From NCBI GenBank assembly GCA_963995505.1, contig OZ023184.1, positions 18,288,228-18,352,227 of the forward strand: DNA of 64,000 bases, written 5' to 3'. Both the position numbers and the translations under genes were made by a program. This stretch comes from Hypericum androsaemum (Eukaryota; Streptophyta; Magnoliopsida; Malpighiales; Hypericaceae). Positions 10,584 to 21,337 of this stretch are shown one piece after another. Within the stretch, counting starts at the first letter, position 1; each line of letters opens with the position of its first letter. The notes beneath the pieces are model-generated. The model worked only from the letters and a program-made list of their open reading frames with translations, ran no database searches and was not told where the DNA came from.

Positions 10584-12400
10584 TTAATCTGCTCTATGCG
10601 TGTCGGGAATGGATACATCGCCACTTGTTATACTAGTGGCTTCTAGTTCCATCTGTCTTTCATCTTCGAGGTTAATGATGTGGCTTTCTTCTAGAAGGCC
10701 TCCGTCACCACTATGTGGTAAGATCATTCGCCATTGATCTGTGCTCCATATCTGTGTATAGTGTCCTTCTCCGAGGAGTCGGAGATTCTTCCATCCCCGT
10801 GGTATGGGTAGACAGGCTGGATTCTGTAGCAATCGATAGACCTCCGGGTTTCTAATCTCATTTATATCATAAGGAGAGGGGGCATCTAAGTTAAGCTCTG
10901 TTTCTTCAAACTCTGTTTCGTCTAGCAGAATTATCCGCTTTTTGCCTGGGATGGTGGTGAACTCTGTTACCCGGGGGAGAGTAGAATCGATCAGGCAGAA
11001 GATTCGTCCTCTAACTGCCATGTTACCTCCTATCAGAAAGAATTTTTCCCCAAACCATTGGAGAATCTCTTCCAACTTTCCTTCCTCTTCTAATTTTAAG
11101 ATCATAACATCTATCATTCCTAAGTGATAAAACCTTAGGATAAGTTTAGCTGGCAAGTCTGTTTTGTTTAGATCAACCTGAGGCTTTAAGAGTCCCACCG
11201 TTCTGTTGCTGAGACTGTAGGGTTTTTGTATTATATCCACTCCCTGGAAAATCTAGTTTACTTCTTTGAGATGTATTCGTGCTAAGTCTTGCTGGGCTGT
11301 GATCAGATCTTCAATATGGCCTTTTTCGGTTTTCTTTTTTATTAATTCTTCTCCTTCAGGCCATTCATTAAAGAGAGGCTGTAGAACCTGTTGAGCAGGG
11401 AGATCTAACAGTCTAGCTTTTAACTAGATAAAGTCTCTGTTGGAGCCCTTTGATGTTGATAGCTTTAACTCGGTGTCATCTAGTTTCTTCCTCAGTTCTA
11501 TTCCTGATTTGTTGAGTTTGGCCACCATCTTTTCCATAATGGTTATTGTCTGTTCATTCTTTTGAGCTGTAATCCCAGCCGTCAGAGCCTTTTGTTCAGC
11601 TTCTTGTCTTTTCTCTTCCAGGTGTCGAATCTGCTGTTCATTTTTCTGTTGAAGTTGTACGATCTGGGCCTCCAGTTGTCTGATTGTATCTTTATGTCGA
11701 AGAATAATCTGGGCTGGTTCTTCTCTGGTTACATCGAAGAAGGGTCTAACCACTTCTGGTTGAATAAAAAAGTTGGGCCCAAAAGCCTTTCGGGCTTCTT
11801 CAAGGGCCTCGGAAAAACTGTAATAGCCTTTATATAGAGGCTGGTTACATAAGATATATTTTCTAACTGTATCGAAACTATTAAACACTCCTATTTTTAA
11901 TCCTCTGTATATTACATAATGAGTAAACTTCTTTTTATATGTTTTGGGAGTATTTTCAGAAAAATACATACTAAGTGCATTTAAGCACTGTACTTTGAAA
12001 TTAGTAGCTGCTCCTGCTGTCTGTATATGCCACAGATTGTCGAGAAGACATTGTTGTGACCTGTCTATGGATAATCCTGGGAAGGGTCTAATTTTTTTAT
12101 TCCCTATATCCGGGAATTCTGCTAAGGAAATTGTTCCAAATTTAATCTGTTTATGCTGTGAAGAAGTTGGACTTGCCGAGGGCACTGAAGCACCACTTGC
12201 ATTTCCTTCTGTATAAATTGGCATGGCCAGATTATTTCTGTATATAATATTGGCTGGAGTACCAGCTACTTCTGATTGTATTGTTTGTATGTTCTGAATA
12301 ACACTTGGTTCATCTTTTTTCTGTGGAGTCTGTGGAATAATGGGGCTTTGGGTACTTGGCCCTTCGCCTTCCATTTTCTTTTTATCTTTAGGCTTAATGT
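10584..12400 (-). pseudogene. Viroplasmin/transactivator-like ORF3, nearly full length, broken
   Basis: The most complete ORF3 in the window, about 600 codons. Domains in order: a Pro/Ser/Thr-rich N-terminus; a viroplasmin-like module around 11800-11960 (Y-V-I-Y-R-G...G-V-F, then an aromatic/Ala-rich tail), similar to caulimovirus P6; a long Gln/Glu/Lys coiled coil (about 11450-11720); and a C-terminal domain to the stop at 10584. It is interrupted by an in-frame TAG at 11424-11426 and another at 11253-11255, where other copies have TGG. The N-terminus is cut at about 12400, where it joins a protease fragment. Confidence 0.75.
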
Positions 12401-12411
12401 GGGTTAATGTT

Positions 12412-12705
12412 AGTTATCTATTCTCCACTGTTCGAGTGGTAATATAGTATTTTAGTGGTGTATGGTATTGTTTAGGAACCATACTGTATCCTATTAAACT
12501 CTTAGTACTTCCTGTGTCTAAAATGGCTGTTAAATCGAGGAATTTATTATTTTCTAACCAGACTCTACATTTTAATGTTATTAGACTAGCTATACAGTCA
12601 CCAATTATAAATGCTTCTTCTTCTGCTATTTGTTCGGCCATGTTATTTTCTTCAATAATTTCTTTATGTTTTCCCATATTATCTCTATCTGTTTCTAGTT
12701 TTTAA
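12412..12705 (-). pseudogene. Protease fragment, lineage A2-like
   Basis: A minus-strand piece with the L-D-T-G-S aspartic-protease motif. Several residues (I and L where A1 has V and I) match the A2 copy at 25264-25530 rather than A1. It sits between A1-type ORF3 and A1-type ORF1, so it is a mixed-subtype joint. A 36-bp plus-strand coat-spacer piece follows at about 12710-12746. Confidence 0.7.
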
Positions 12706-12779
12706 ATTAACCAGTGAGTCAGATAGAGAAAACCCTCCTAAAATAAGTTTAAACCGAGGTAGATCTGGTTTCTAACATT

Positions 12780-13388
12780 AAATTTTTCTAATTCGCCTAA
12801 GACTGGTTTTAGTTCTACCTCGGTTCTTTTAGGTTTTTCAGTAAGTATACTTAATTTTTTAATTTCTAAGATAATCTGTTCGTTCTGGTTCTTGATATAG
12901 TTTTGATTTTCTACAGAGAGTCTTAACAGTCTTTCTACTTCAGTAATTGCTTCTATCAAATTATTATAATTTTTAATATTTAGTTCCTTTTCGGTTTCTA
13001 GGTGACTTCCTAGACTAACTATTAGATCGGTTAAACTATTGAGATGATTATTATTACTGTGTAGCTTGTGTTCAAAATTCCTATCAAAACGACAAATTAA
13101 CTCGTATCCTTCTAATATTATTTTTGATTTTTCTCTGGAACCAAGTTCTAAATCTAAGTAGTCCAGATGTTTCTTACTAGTCGCAATTTTGTGACACGTG
13201 CTCAAGGGCAGAAGTGATGAGTGACAATTATGGTGAATAGTTTTCCCAATTAGTCCAGTTCTAGCTTTCCCATATGAATAGCAAGCCTCAGTGAGAAAGA
13301 TATAATTAGAACATAAAAAGTAAAAGTAGACAGCTAAACAACGATCCCGAATCAGAATCACAACCAATACAGATAATCTTGGTTTCAT
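12780..13388 (-). pseudogene. ORF1 copy with ATG-extended frame, 3'-truncated
   Basis: ORF1 on the minus strand. Only in this copy is the TAA before ORF1 changed to TAT (in the 'cat atg' region near 13272), so the frame is open from an ATG at 13386-13388 next to the upstream short ORF. The extension adds a hydrophobic, Cys-containing segment of about 60 residues. The 3' end is lost at about 12786. Whether the extension is real or a chance product of one substitution cannot be decided here. Confidence 0.65.
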
Positions 13389-13455
13389 ACAAGCGGGTTC
13401 TCAGTATAAAAAGGATTTATGCCCATCATGGCTACCTTAACCGAGCCTGTCTTGT
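13389..13455 (-). mobile_element. Lineage A1 leader piece at inversion joint
   Basis: The short upstream ORF region of the leader, minus strand. It ends at 13455, where the sequence switches to plus-strand RT. The primer site is absent. Confidence 0.7.
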
Positions 13456-14148
13456 TATAATATTAAGTAAGAAGAAAATGGAATTATTCAAGAGAAAAAT
13501 TTCCTTTTTGGGCCTAGAAATAGGCAACGGTAAAATAGAATTACAACCACATATAGACGTAAAAATTCTTAGTTTTCCAGATAAATTAGAAGGCTTGAAA
13601 CAAATACAAGCTTTCTTAGGAATCATAAATTATGCAAGAAAATTTATTCCAAATCTTAGCAAATTAACAGGGCCTTTATATAGCAAAACGTCCAAAAATG
13701 GTCAAAGAAATTTCAATAAAGAGGACATAGAATTAATTCGAAAAATTAAGCAAGAAGTTCAAAAAATAAAACCTCTAGAATTACCACAGATTATATTATT
13801 ATCGAATGTGATGGAAGTAAAGAAGGATGGGGAGCAGTAATGATCTGCAAGCCACACAAATATGCAGATAAAGATACGGAAAGAATAGCAGCATACGCTA
13901 GTGGTAATTTTAATAAAGCCGGTATGAACTGGACTAGTCTAGATTTTGAGATACAGGCATTAATAAATGCATTAGATAAGTTTAAATTATATATAAATAA
14001 AGAATTTACAGTAAGAACGGATTGCGAAGCTATAGTTAAGTTTTAAAAAAATGAAAATAGCAAAAAGATAAATAGAACTAGATGGATTAACTTACAAAAT
14101 TTAATACAAGGTAACGGCTACTCCATAGAATTCGAACATATTAAAGGA
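13456..14148 (+). pseudogene. RT thumb-RNase H fragment with 7-bp deletion
   Basis: Plus-strand RT and RNase H of subtype A1. A 7-bp deletion near 13785 between two TTACC words shifts the frame; the two halves are open at 13379-13840 and 13840-14046. A stop follows at 14044-14046, where other copies read Leu-Lys. It is cut before the natural end, at 14148, by an inverted leader. Confidence 0.8.
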
Positions 14149-14573
14149 CGGGCTCTATGTGCAATCGCCGGTTCGACTGACTCTGACTCTTTTTTTTTTG
14201 TTTTTTTTAAGACGGCTTGCGACTCTGAAGCTCTGGAAGCTTAAGAACTATGAACTAATAGGGAAAACAGAGAGAGTTTTAAGTACTCATGAGGGGGAGG
14301 AACTTATGTATATTTTTTCCGATGATTTTTACAAGAATGGAGGGCTCCTTATATAGCAGGAGTCAGAGGCAGAGAACCTCTAGATTTCTCTAAAGTACGC
14401 TCGCAGGCGTATTACTAGCTGCCTAGCTAGCGCACTAAGACTAGTAAAAGGTACAATAATTGGCACAAAATGTCAAAATGTTAGCTTACAGCTGTCTACT
14501 AGCTAGCGCACTAAGACTAGTGAAAAGTACAATAATTGGCACAAAATGTCAGTTCTTACGTTCGTGATCATTA
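14149..14573 (-). promoter_or_regulatory. Lineage A1 promoter and leader, minus orientation
   Basis: Mirror copy of the region 4791-5230. Reading on the minus strand: an as-1-like ACGTAAGAACTGAC, two direct repeats of about 48 bp, TATATAA (14349-14355), then leader ending at 14149. Short plus-strand reading frames across it are not genes. Confidence 0.75.
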
Positions 14574-15083
14574 TTAGTCTGCTCTATGCGTGTCTGGGAT
14601 AGATACGTCGCCAGTTGTTATACTAGCAGCTTCTAGTTCCATCTGTCGTTCATCTTCTAGGTGGATGATGTGGCTTTCTTCTAGAAGACCTCCGTCACCA
14701 CTATGTGGTAAGATCATTCGCCATTGGTTTGTACTCCAGATCTGTGTATAGTGTCCTTCTCCGAGGAGTCAGAGATTCTTCCATCCTCGCGGTGTGGGCA
14801 GACAGGCTGGGTTCTGAAGCAATCTATAGACTTCTGGGTTTCTAATTTCATTGAGATCATAAGGAGAGGGGGCATTTAGGTTTAATTCTGTTTCTTCGAA
14901 CTCTGTTTCATCTAGAAGAATTATCCTCTTCTTGCCTGGGATGGTGGTGAACTCTGTTACTCGTGGGAGAGTTGATTCGATGAGGCAGAAGATCCGTCCT
15001 CTAACCGCCATGTTACCTGCTATCAGAAAGAATTTTTCCCCGAACCATTGGAGAACATCTTCCATCCTTCCATCCTCTTCTAA
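14574..15083 (-). pseudogene. ORF3 C-terminal fragment
   Basis: The C-terminal part of ORF3, ending at the TAA at 14574-14576. A TGA near 14769, in place of an Arg codon, interrupts it. At about 15083 it joins, in the opposite orientation, the coat Cys cluster through the shared word 'taatta'. Confidence 0.75.
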
Positions 15084-15085
15084 TT

Positions 15086-15790
15086 ATAATTGTAAGTTAT
15101 ATCCTGCAATAGAAAGACGTTATCAATGTAATTACTGCTTTAAGGAAATCTGCTTTCTATGTATAAAAAAGATCTATAAAATTGAAACGGATCTAACAGG
15201 AAGAAACAAAGACTTAACTAAGGATAACAACTTCTATACTGAACGAATTGACAAACATGAATTAGAAATTGAACTCATTAAACAGAGATTAACAAAACTA
15301 GAAACAGATAACGATAGGGGTAGAAATAAAATAATAATTGAAGAAAATAACATGGCCGAACAAGTAGCAGAAGAAGAAGCCTTTATAATCGGTGACTGTA
15401 TAGCTAGTTTAATAACATTAAAATGTAGAGTCTGGATAGAGAATAACAAATTCCTAGATCTAACAGCCATTTTAGACACAGGCAGCACTAAGAGTTTAAT
15501 AGGATACAGTATGGTCCCTAAACAATACCATACACCACTAAAGTACCATATTACCACTCGAACAGTAGAAAATAGATTATTAACGTTAACCCATTGTTTA
15601 GAATCCACTGGAATTCACTTTTTAGATTTTGCAGGTAATTATAGTACTAAATATGACCTTCCATAGGTAAATATTGCCCCTGAAGGCACTCGTAGTAAAG
15701 AATTTTTGCTTGGCATTAATTTTCTTTGTAGCCTCAATGGAAGTCTTACTATAGCCCGTAACTGCATCACCATTAGTAAACAGGTTTATA
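15086..15790 (+). pseudogene. Cys-cluster and protease fragment (A1)
   Basis: Plus-strand piece starting inside the second Cys cluster and running through the L-D-T-G-S protease. A TAG at 15664-15666 replaces CAG. It ends at about 15790, where it joins ORF3 in minus orientation. Confidence 0.8.
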
Positions 15791-15795
15791 TTTAC

Positions 15796-16405
15796 AATAT
15801 TTTTCCTTAGTTCTGTTCCTGATTTATTGAGCTTGGCCACCATTTTTTCCATAATGTTTATTGTCTGTTCATTCTTTTGAGCTGTAACCCCAGCTGTTAG
15901 AGCCTTTTGTTCAGCTTCTTGTCGTTTTTCTTCCAGATATATAATCTGCTGTTCGTTTTACTGTTGAAGATGTACGATCTGGGCTTCCAGTTGTCGAATT
16001 GTATCTTCATGTCGAAGAATAAGCTGGGCTGGTTCTTCTCTGGTTACATCAGAAAAAGGTCTAACTACTTCTGGTTCAATAAAAAAGTTGGGCCCAAAAG
16101 CCTCTTGGGCTTCTTCTAGGGCCTCAGCAAAACTATAACAGCCCTTATATAGAGGCTGGTTACATAAGATGTATTTTCTAACTGTATCGAAGCTATTAAA
16201 CACTCCTGTCTTTAACCCTCTATATATTACATAGTGAGTAAACTTCTTTTTATATGTTTTGGGATTATTTTCTGAAAAATACATACTAAGTGCGTTTAAG
16301 CACTGTACTTTAAAATTAGTAGCTGCTCCTGCTGTCTGTATATGCCACAGGTTATCGAGAAGACATGTCTATAGATAACCCTGGGAAGGGTCTGAATTTT
16401 TTATT
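15796..16405 (-). pseudogene. ORF3 viroplasmin-like and coiled-coil fragment
   Basis: Minus-strand middle part of ORF3: the viroplasmin-like module (about 16130-16300) and the start of the coiled coil. A TAA at 15958-15960 replaces CAA. It is cut at both ends by plus-strand polyprotein pieces. Confidence 0.75.
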
Positions 16406-16420
16406 AGAAGAGGATAAAAA

Positions 16421-17088
16421 ATTTAATGAATTTTGAATTTACAAACGAAGATGAACCATTAGGAGATCCTATTTATGATACAGAGAATGAACAAGAAATA
16501 CTAGATCTAGAAGAAACAATAGGTTATAGCTATTATGAAGAAGATGAGGACAACTTAGAAAGAATAAACTTAGAAGAAACTGCAGGATTTAAAACAGAGG
16601 AAGTCTGTATAAACATAAATCAAATAATCAATAGAAAATTTACGGAACTAAACATACAGGATCAAGTAGATGATATGTTAATAGAATGTATGACAGGATT
16701 AGGAATGAGCTATGAAGATGCTTATAACAAGCTAAGCGAATATTTTAATTTACCACTTGTTACAGATATTATAAATGGTAAAAGCTTGCTTAGTGATTTT
16801 TACAAACCAGAAGCAAATTATATGGACCAAACAATGGTACCAGTTGATAGAGGTACTAAAAGACCAAAACCAGAATTTATAACTCCAGGAACATCTGGAA
16901 CAGAAAGATCAGGAAGGGAACCCTGGCTTCCACCATCTATTACATACCAAGGAGAATCTAATCTTAGAGGTCGAGGATCTAGAATGCCAATTGGACGATT
17001 ATATAGCTCTGATATGTTACTAGTAGAGCAGCAACATCCACAGTTATGGCCAGACGAAGTTCTGGTATGGGAACAAACAGTAATCCAA
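16421..17088 (+). pseudogene. Linker-coat N-terminus fragment (A1)
   Basis: Plus-strand acidic linker and N-terminal coat region, open for 222 codons (16426-17094). It ends at about 17088, where RT in the minus orientation begins. It is nearly identical to 26800-27480 in the opposite direction. Confidence 0.8.
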
Positions 17089-17903
17089 AACTAAGGACAT
17101 TCCACTCAAAGTGTCCTTCTGGACATGTGAAAGCTGTCCATGGCTTAAACCATTCTTCTAATTGTAGCTGATTGTAGCCCGATTTTAGATCAAATTTACT
17201 AAATATCTTTTTATTCTGAATTAATCCTATAAGATTATCTTTATTTGGAATATTATACGCATCATCTATCGTATTGTCATTTAATCTTTTATAATTATAT
17301 ACTATTCTAGCCTTTCCTCTTTTGATTTCACTATGGTTTCTAACTATAAAAGCCGCTGATCTGTGTGGACTTTCAGACCTTCGAATTAAATTTTTTCTAA
17401 TCATTTCAGGAATTTGACTCCTAAATTCTTCCCTATCTAGAGGGCTATAATCGATATTTGCAGTAACTATTCGGATGTCAGGATTCTTAATTTTTATTTT
17501 TGCTAAAAAGTTTACTCTGGCCTTTGTTATATCATCCCCTATTAATCCTAACTTTTCTAATTTTTGAATTTTAGGGTAGTTTATGCTTCTTTTTATATCT
17601 GGTCCTTTTTCTAAATCTTCTATGTTTACTTTAAATTTCATTCCGGATCTATTACTTGCCTTTCCTAGTATTCCTATGCTTATTACAAGGTTCTTACCTA
17701 TAAAATTTTCATACCCTCTTGTTTTTAATCCTATTTTTAAGTTTTTTAAATCTTTAATATCTTTTAATACTGCAGGTGAACAGTAAAACAGAGCACTATT
17801 TTTACTCATATCTACTTCCATTCCTTCTATTATTGCTTTCTTTAAATCGGTCTGCCACGATTTATCTAGAATTAAGACCAAAGCTTTCGTTCCTAATTCT
17901 TTT
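17089..17903 (-). pseudogene. RT N-terminus fused to movement-protein sequence (A1)
   Basis: On the minus strand the open frame 16979-17881 joins the movement domain (17618-17903) in frame to the protease/RT spacer and RT fingers (17089-17617), with loss of the coat and protease between them. The fused frame is a deletion product. The RT palm with YIDD is absent. Confidence 0.75.
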
Positions 17904-18017
17904 CTCAGTATAAAAAGGATTTATGCCCATCATGGCTACCTTAACCGAGCCTGTCTTGTCATTTTAACCTCGAAAATCGTTACTAGCTCTGATACCAATT
18001 GGGAGGAGTGTGTGGCC

Positions 18018-18070
<53 letters not shown>

Positions 18071-18116
18071 AGTGGTAGGGAGTGTATGCCGACGGGCTCT
18101 ATGTGCAATCGCCGGT
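17904..18116 (-). mobile_element. Lineage A1 leader with primer site and (GA)n
   Basis: Minus-strand leader: the short-ORF region, the primer-binding site (complement at 17986-17998), a (GA)n tract (18021-18065) and the proximal leader to about 18116. Confidence 0.8.
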
Positions 18117-18175
18117 TCGGCTAATCTTTAATATCTTTTAATACTGCGGGTGAACAGTAAAATAGAGCACTATTT

Positions 18176-18754
18176 TTACTCATATCTAATATCTTTTAAT
18201 ACTGCGGGTGAACAGTAAAACAGAGCACTATTTTTACTCATATCTACTTCCATTCCTGCTATTATTGCTTTCTTTAAATCGGTCTGCCACGATTTATCTA
18301 GAATTAAGACCAAAGCTTTCGTTCCTAATTCTTTTCTTCCTAGTCCTTTAATTCCTATGACAATTAATCCTATGTGTACAAAACGTTTTCTTGACTGTTT
18401 TAAACGTTTTAACATTTCTGGTGTAAATAGTTCTATTTCCTCTGCATTATCCACAATTCTTAAGCTTTCTTCTCTGTTACTTCTCACTAGTACTGTTCGT
18501 ACGTTAAGGAGTCCTGTCTGGTATAGTGTTCTAGGATTTAAAGCATCTACTTGAGCATTATTATAAAGTTCCAGATTTCTTTCGACATCTATTTCTTCTT
18601 CTAACTGAACCACATCCTGTGTACTACTACTTCCTGATCCTCTAAGCAGTCTTCCTAGAAATGAATCTGTTGAAATAGTATCACTTACACTATTTCTAGC
18701 TGGTTCTGTTATAGTCCCTGTTCTATAAGGTCTTCCAGCAAATGGAGTTGTCAT
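18176..18754 (-). pseudogene. Movement-domain N-terminus (unit 1)
   Basis: Starts at the ATG at 18754 that overlaps the ORF1 stop. The N-terminal movement domain is open for about 190 codons, then is cut at the 58-bp internal duplication. Confidence 0.8.
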
Positions 18755-19332
18755 TTTTTAGGTAACCAATGGATATACTTTGGAGGAAGGATATCTTTTC
18801 TAGGTCTTTCACCCTGTTCTAAGTTTAATTTTTCTAAGGCTTTAGTTAGACCGTTAATTTCTTTCTTAGCGTGATTTTCTTCTTTCAATCTCTTGATATT
18901 TTCTGCTAGCTTTTCTAATTCGCCTAAGACTGGTTTTAGTTCTACCTCGGTTCTTTTAGGTTTTTCAGTAAGTATACTTAATTTTTTAATTTCTAAGATA
19001 ATCTGTTCGTTCTGGTTCTTGATATAGTTTTGATTTTCTACAGAGAGTCTTAACAGTGTTTCTACTTCAGTGATTGCTTCTATCAAATTATTATAATTTT
19101 TAATATTTAGTTCCTTTTCGGTTTCTAGGTGACTTCCTAGACTAACTATTAGATCGGTTAAACTATTGAGATGATTATTATTACTGTGTAGCTTGTGTTC
19201 AAAATTCCTATCAAAACGACAAATTAACTCGTATCCTTCTAATATTATTTTTGATTTTTCTCTGGAACCAAGTTCTAAATCTAAGTAGTCCAGATGTTTC
19301 TTACTAGTCGCAATTTTGTGACACGTGCTCAA
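18751..19332 (-). CDS. Lineage A1 ORF1 (unit 1)
   Basis: A complete ORF1 frame of about 190 codons without internal stop, nearly identical to 7984-8565. It ends in the same ATGA overlap with ORF2 and again lacks an ATG at the 5' end. Coiled-coil-like, unknown function. Confidence 0.65.
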   Translation of the reverse strand: MSTCHKIATSKKHLDYLDLELGSREKSKIILEGYELICRFDRNFEHKLHSNNNHLNSLTDLIVSLGSHLETEKELNIKNYNNLIEAITEVETLLRLSVENQNYIKNQNEQIILEIKKLSILTEKPKRTEVELKPVLGELEKLAENIKRLKEENHAKKEINGLTKALEKLNLEQGERPRKDILPPKYIHWLPKK

Positions 19333-19608
19333 GGGCAGAAGTGATGAGTGACAATTATGGTGAATAGTTTTCCCAATTAGTCCAGTTCTAGCTTTCCCTT
19401 ATGAATAGCAAGCCTCAGTGAGAAAGATATAATTAGAACATAAAAAGTAAAAGTAGACAGCTAAACAACGATCCCGAATCAGAATCACAACCAATACAGA
19501 TAATCTTGGTTTCATACAAGCGGGTTCTCAGTATAAAAAGGATTTATGCCCATCATGGCTACCTTAACCGAGCCTGTCTTGTCCTTTTAACCTCGAAAAT
19601 TGTTACTA

Positions 19609-19621
19609 GCTCTGATACCAA
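19609..19621 (-). promoter_or_regulatory. tRNA-Met primer-binding site (unit 1)
   Basis: Complement of TTGGTATCAGAGC. It is followed by a short (GA)n tract at about 19645-19663. Confidence 0.85.
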
Positions 19622-19715
19622 TTGGGGGGAGTGTGTGGCCGGTGAGAGAGAGAGAGAGAGAGAGCTTACAGTGGTAGGGTGTGTATGCCGACGGGCTCTA
19701 TGTGCAATCGCCGGT

Positions 19716-20693
19716 TCGACTAATCTTTAATATCTTTTAATACTGCGGGTGAACAGTAAAATAGAGCACTATTTTTACTCATATCTAATATCTTTTAATA
19801 CTGCGGGTGAACAGTAAAACAGAGCACTATTTTTACTCATATCTACTTCCATTCCTGCTATTATTGCTTTCTTTAAATCGGTCTGCCACGATTTATCTAA
19901 AATTAAGACCAAAGCTTTCGTTCCTAATTCTTTTCTTCCTAGTCCTTTAATTCCTATGACAATTAATCCTATGTGTACAAAATGTTTTCCTGACTGTTTT
20001 AAATGTTTTAACGTTTCTGGTGTAAATAGTTCTATTTCCTCTGCATTATCCACAATTCTTAAGTTTTCTTCTCTGTTACTTCTCACTAGTACTGTTCGTA
20101 CGTTAAGGAGTCCTGTCTGGTATAGTGTTCTAGGATTTAAAGCATCTACTTGAGCATTATTATAAAGTTCCAGATTTCTTTCGACATCTATTTCTTCTTC
20201 TAACTGAACCACATCCTGTGTACTACTACTTCCTGATCCTCTAAGCAGTCTTCCTAGAAATGAATCTGTTGAAATAGTATCACTTACACTATTTCTAGCT
20301 GGTTCTGTTATAGTCCCTGTTCTATAAGGTCTTCCAGCAAATGGAGTTGTCATTTTTTAGGTAACCAATGGATATACTTTGGAGGAAGGATATCTTTTCT
20401 AGGTCTTTCACCCTGTTCTAAGTTTAATTTTTCTAAGGCTTTAGTTAGACCGTTAATTTCTTTCTTAGCGTGATTTTCTTCTTTCAATCTCTTGATATTT
20501 TCTGCTAGCTTTTTTAATTCGCCTAAGACTGGTTTTAGTTCTACCTCGGTTCTTTTAGGTTTTTGAGTAAGTATACTTAATTTTTTAATTTCTAAGATAA
20601 TCTGTTCGTTCTGGTTCTTGATATAGTTTTGATTTTCTACAGAGAGTCTTAACAGTCTTTCTACTTCAGTAATTGCTTCTATCAAATTATTAC
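19716..20693 (-). repeat. Tandem duplication unit 2, truncated in ORF1
   Basis: Second copy of the 18117 unit. It carries the same leader/movement joint and the same 58-bp inner repeat, then the movement domain (19775-20353) and the 3' part of ORF1 (20350-20693). It breaks at 'aaattatta' and passes into scrambled DNA, so the leader is missing. Confidence 0.85.
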
Positions 20694-21119
20694 TCCAGAT
20701 TATATTCCAAAAAGCCCAAGCCTGCCTTCGAATTTGTTCTTGCATAGTTTTACTTCTTTTCCTAAGGAATTAAACCTGAACAAAAGGCTCTGACAGCTGG
20801 GATTACAGCTCAAAAGAATGAACAGACAATAACCATTATGGAAAAGATGGTAGCCAAACTCAACAAATCAGGAACAGAACTGAGGAAGAAACTAGATGAC
20901 ACCGAGTTAAAGCTATCAACATCAAAGGGCCTGCTTAGTAAAACTAGGAATCTGCTGGATCAATGATATATCTTTAGAACGTAGAGGCTTTAGAACATTG
21001 GAGAACAATATATATATAAGGAGCCCTCCATTCTTTCTAAAGTCTATTTCTCCAATTAGCTAGCGCACATTGGAGAACATAAAAACAATGATCTGACTCA
21101 TTGGGGGGAGTGTGTGGCC

Positions 21120-21155
<36 letters not shown>

Positions 21156-21337
21156 GGGAGTTTAACTGCTCATGGTGTGGGGAAATGGTGTATATTATTT
21201 CTTGTTTTTTCGTCCGTAATTACAAGAATGGAGAAGGGCTCCTTAAATAGAAGGAGCCAGAGGCAGAGAGAATCTAGTTCTTTGCAGGCGCACTAATAAA
21301 AGTTACCTAGCTGTTATTCAAGAGAACAGAAAAAACA
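20694..21337. mobile_element. Scrambled lineage A shards
   Basis: Small pieces in both orientations. 20711-20745 is the coat end (-), 20772-20930 the ORF3 coiled coil (+), and 21100-21151 leader with (GA)n (-). 21215-21312 is an A2-type promoter (-), with TATTTAA at 21243-21249. Between them are stretches of unknown origin. No reading frame survives. Confidence 0.65.

Larger units (their letters stand above)
18117..19715 (-). repeat. Tandem duplication unit 1 (ORF2 start, ORF1, leader)
   Basis: A unit of about 1.6 kb on the minus strand: a movement-domain fragment, the ORF1/ORF2 overlap, ORF1 and leader with primer site. The same order and joints recur from 19716, including a 58-bp tandem repeat inside the movement fragment (18129-18186 and 18187 onward). 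The two units are very similar, with a few substitutions, so this is a segmental duplication and not two separate insertions. Confidence 0.85.

Noticed and set aside
16979..17881. 300-codon frame as a movement-RT fusion gene
   Set aside because: The join lacks coat and protease and matches a simple internal deletion between two known regions of ORF2.
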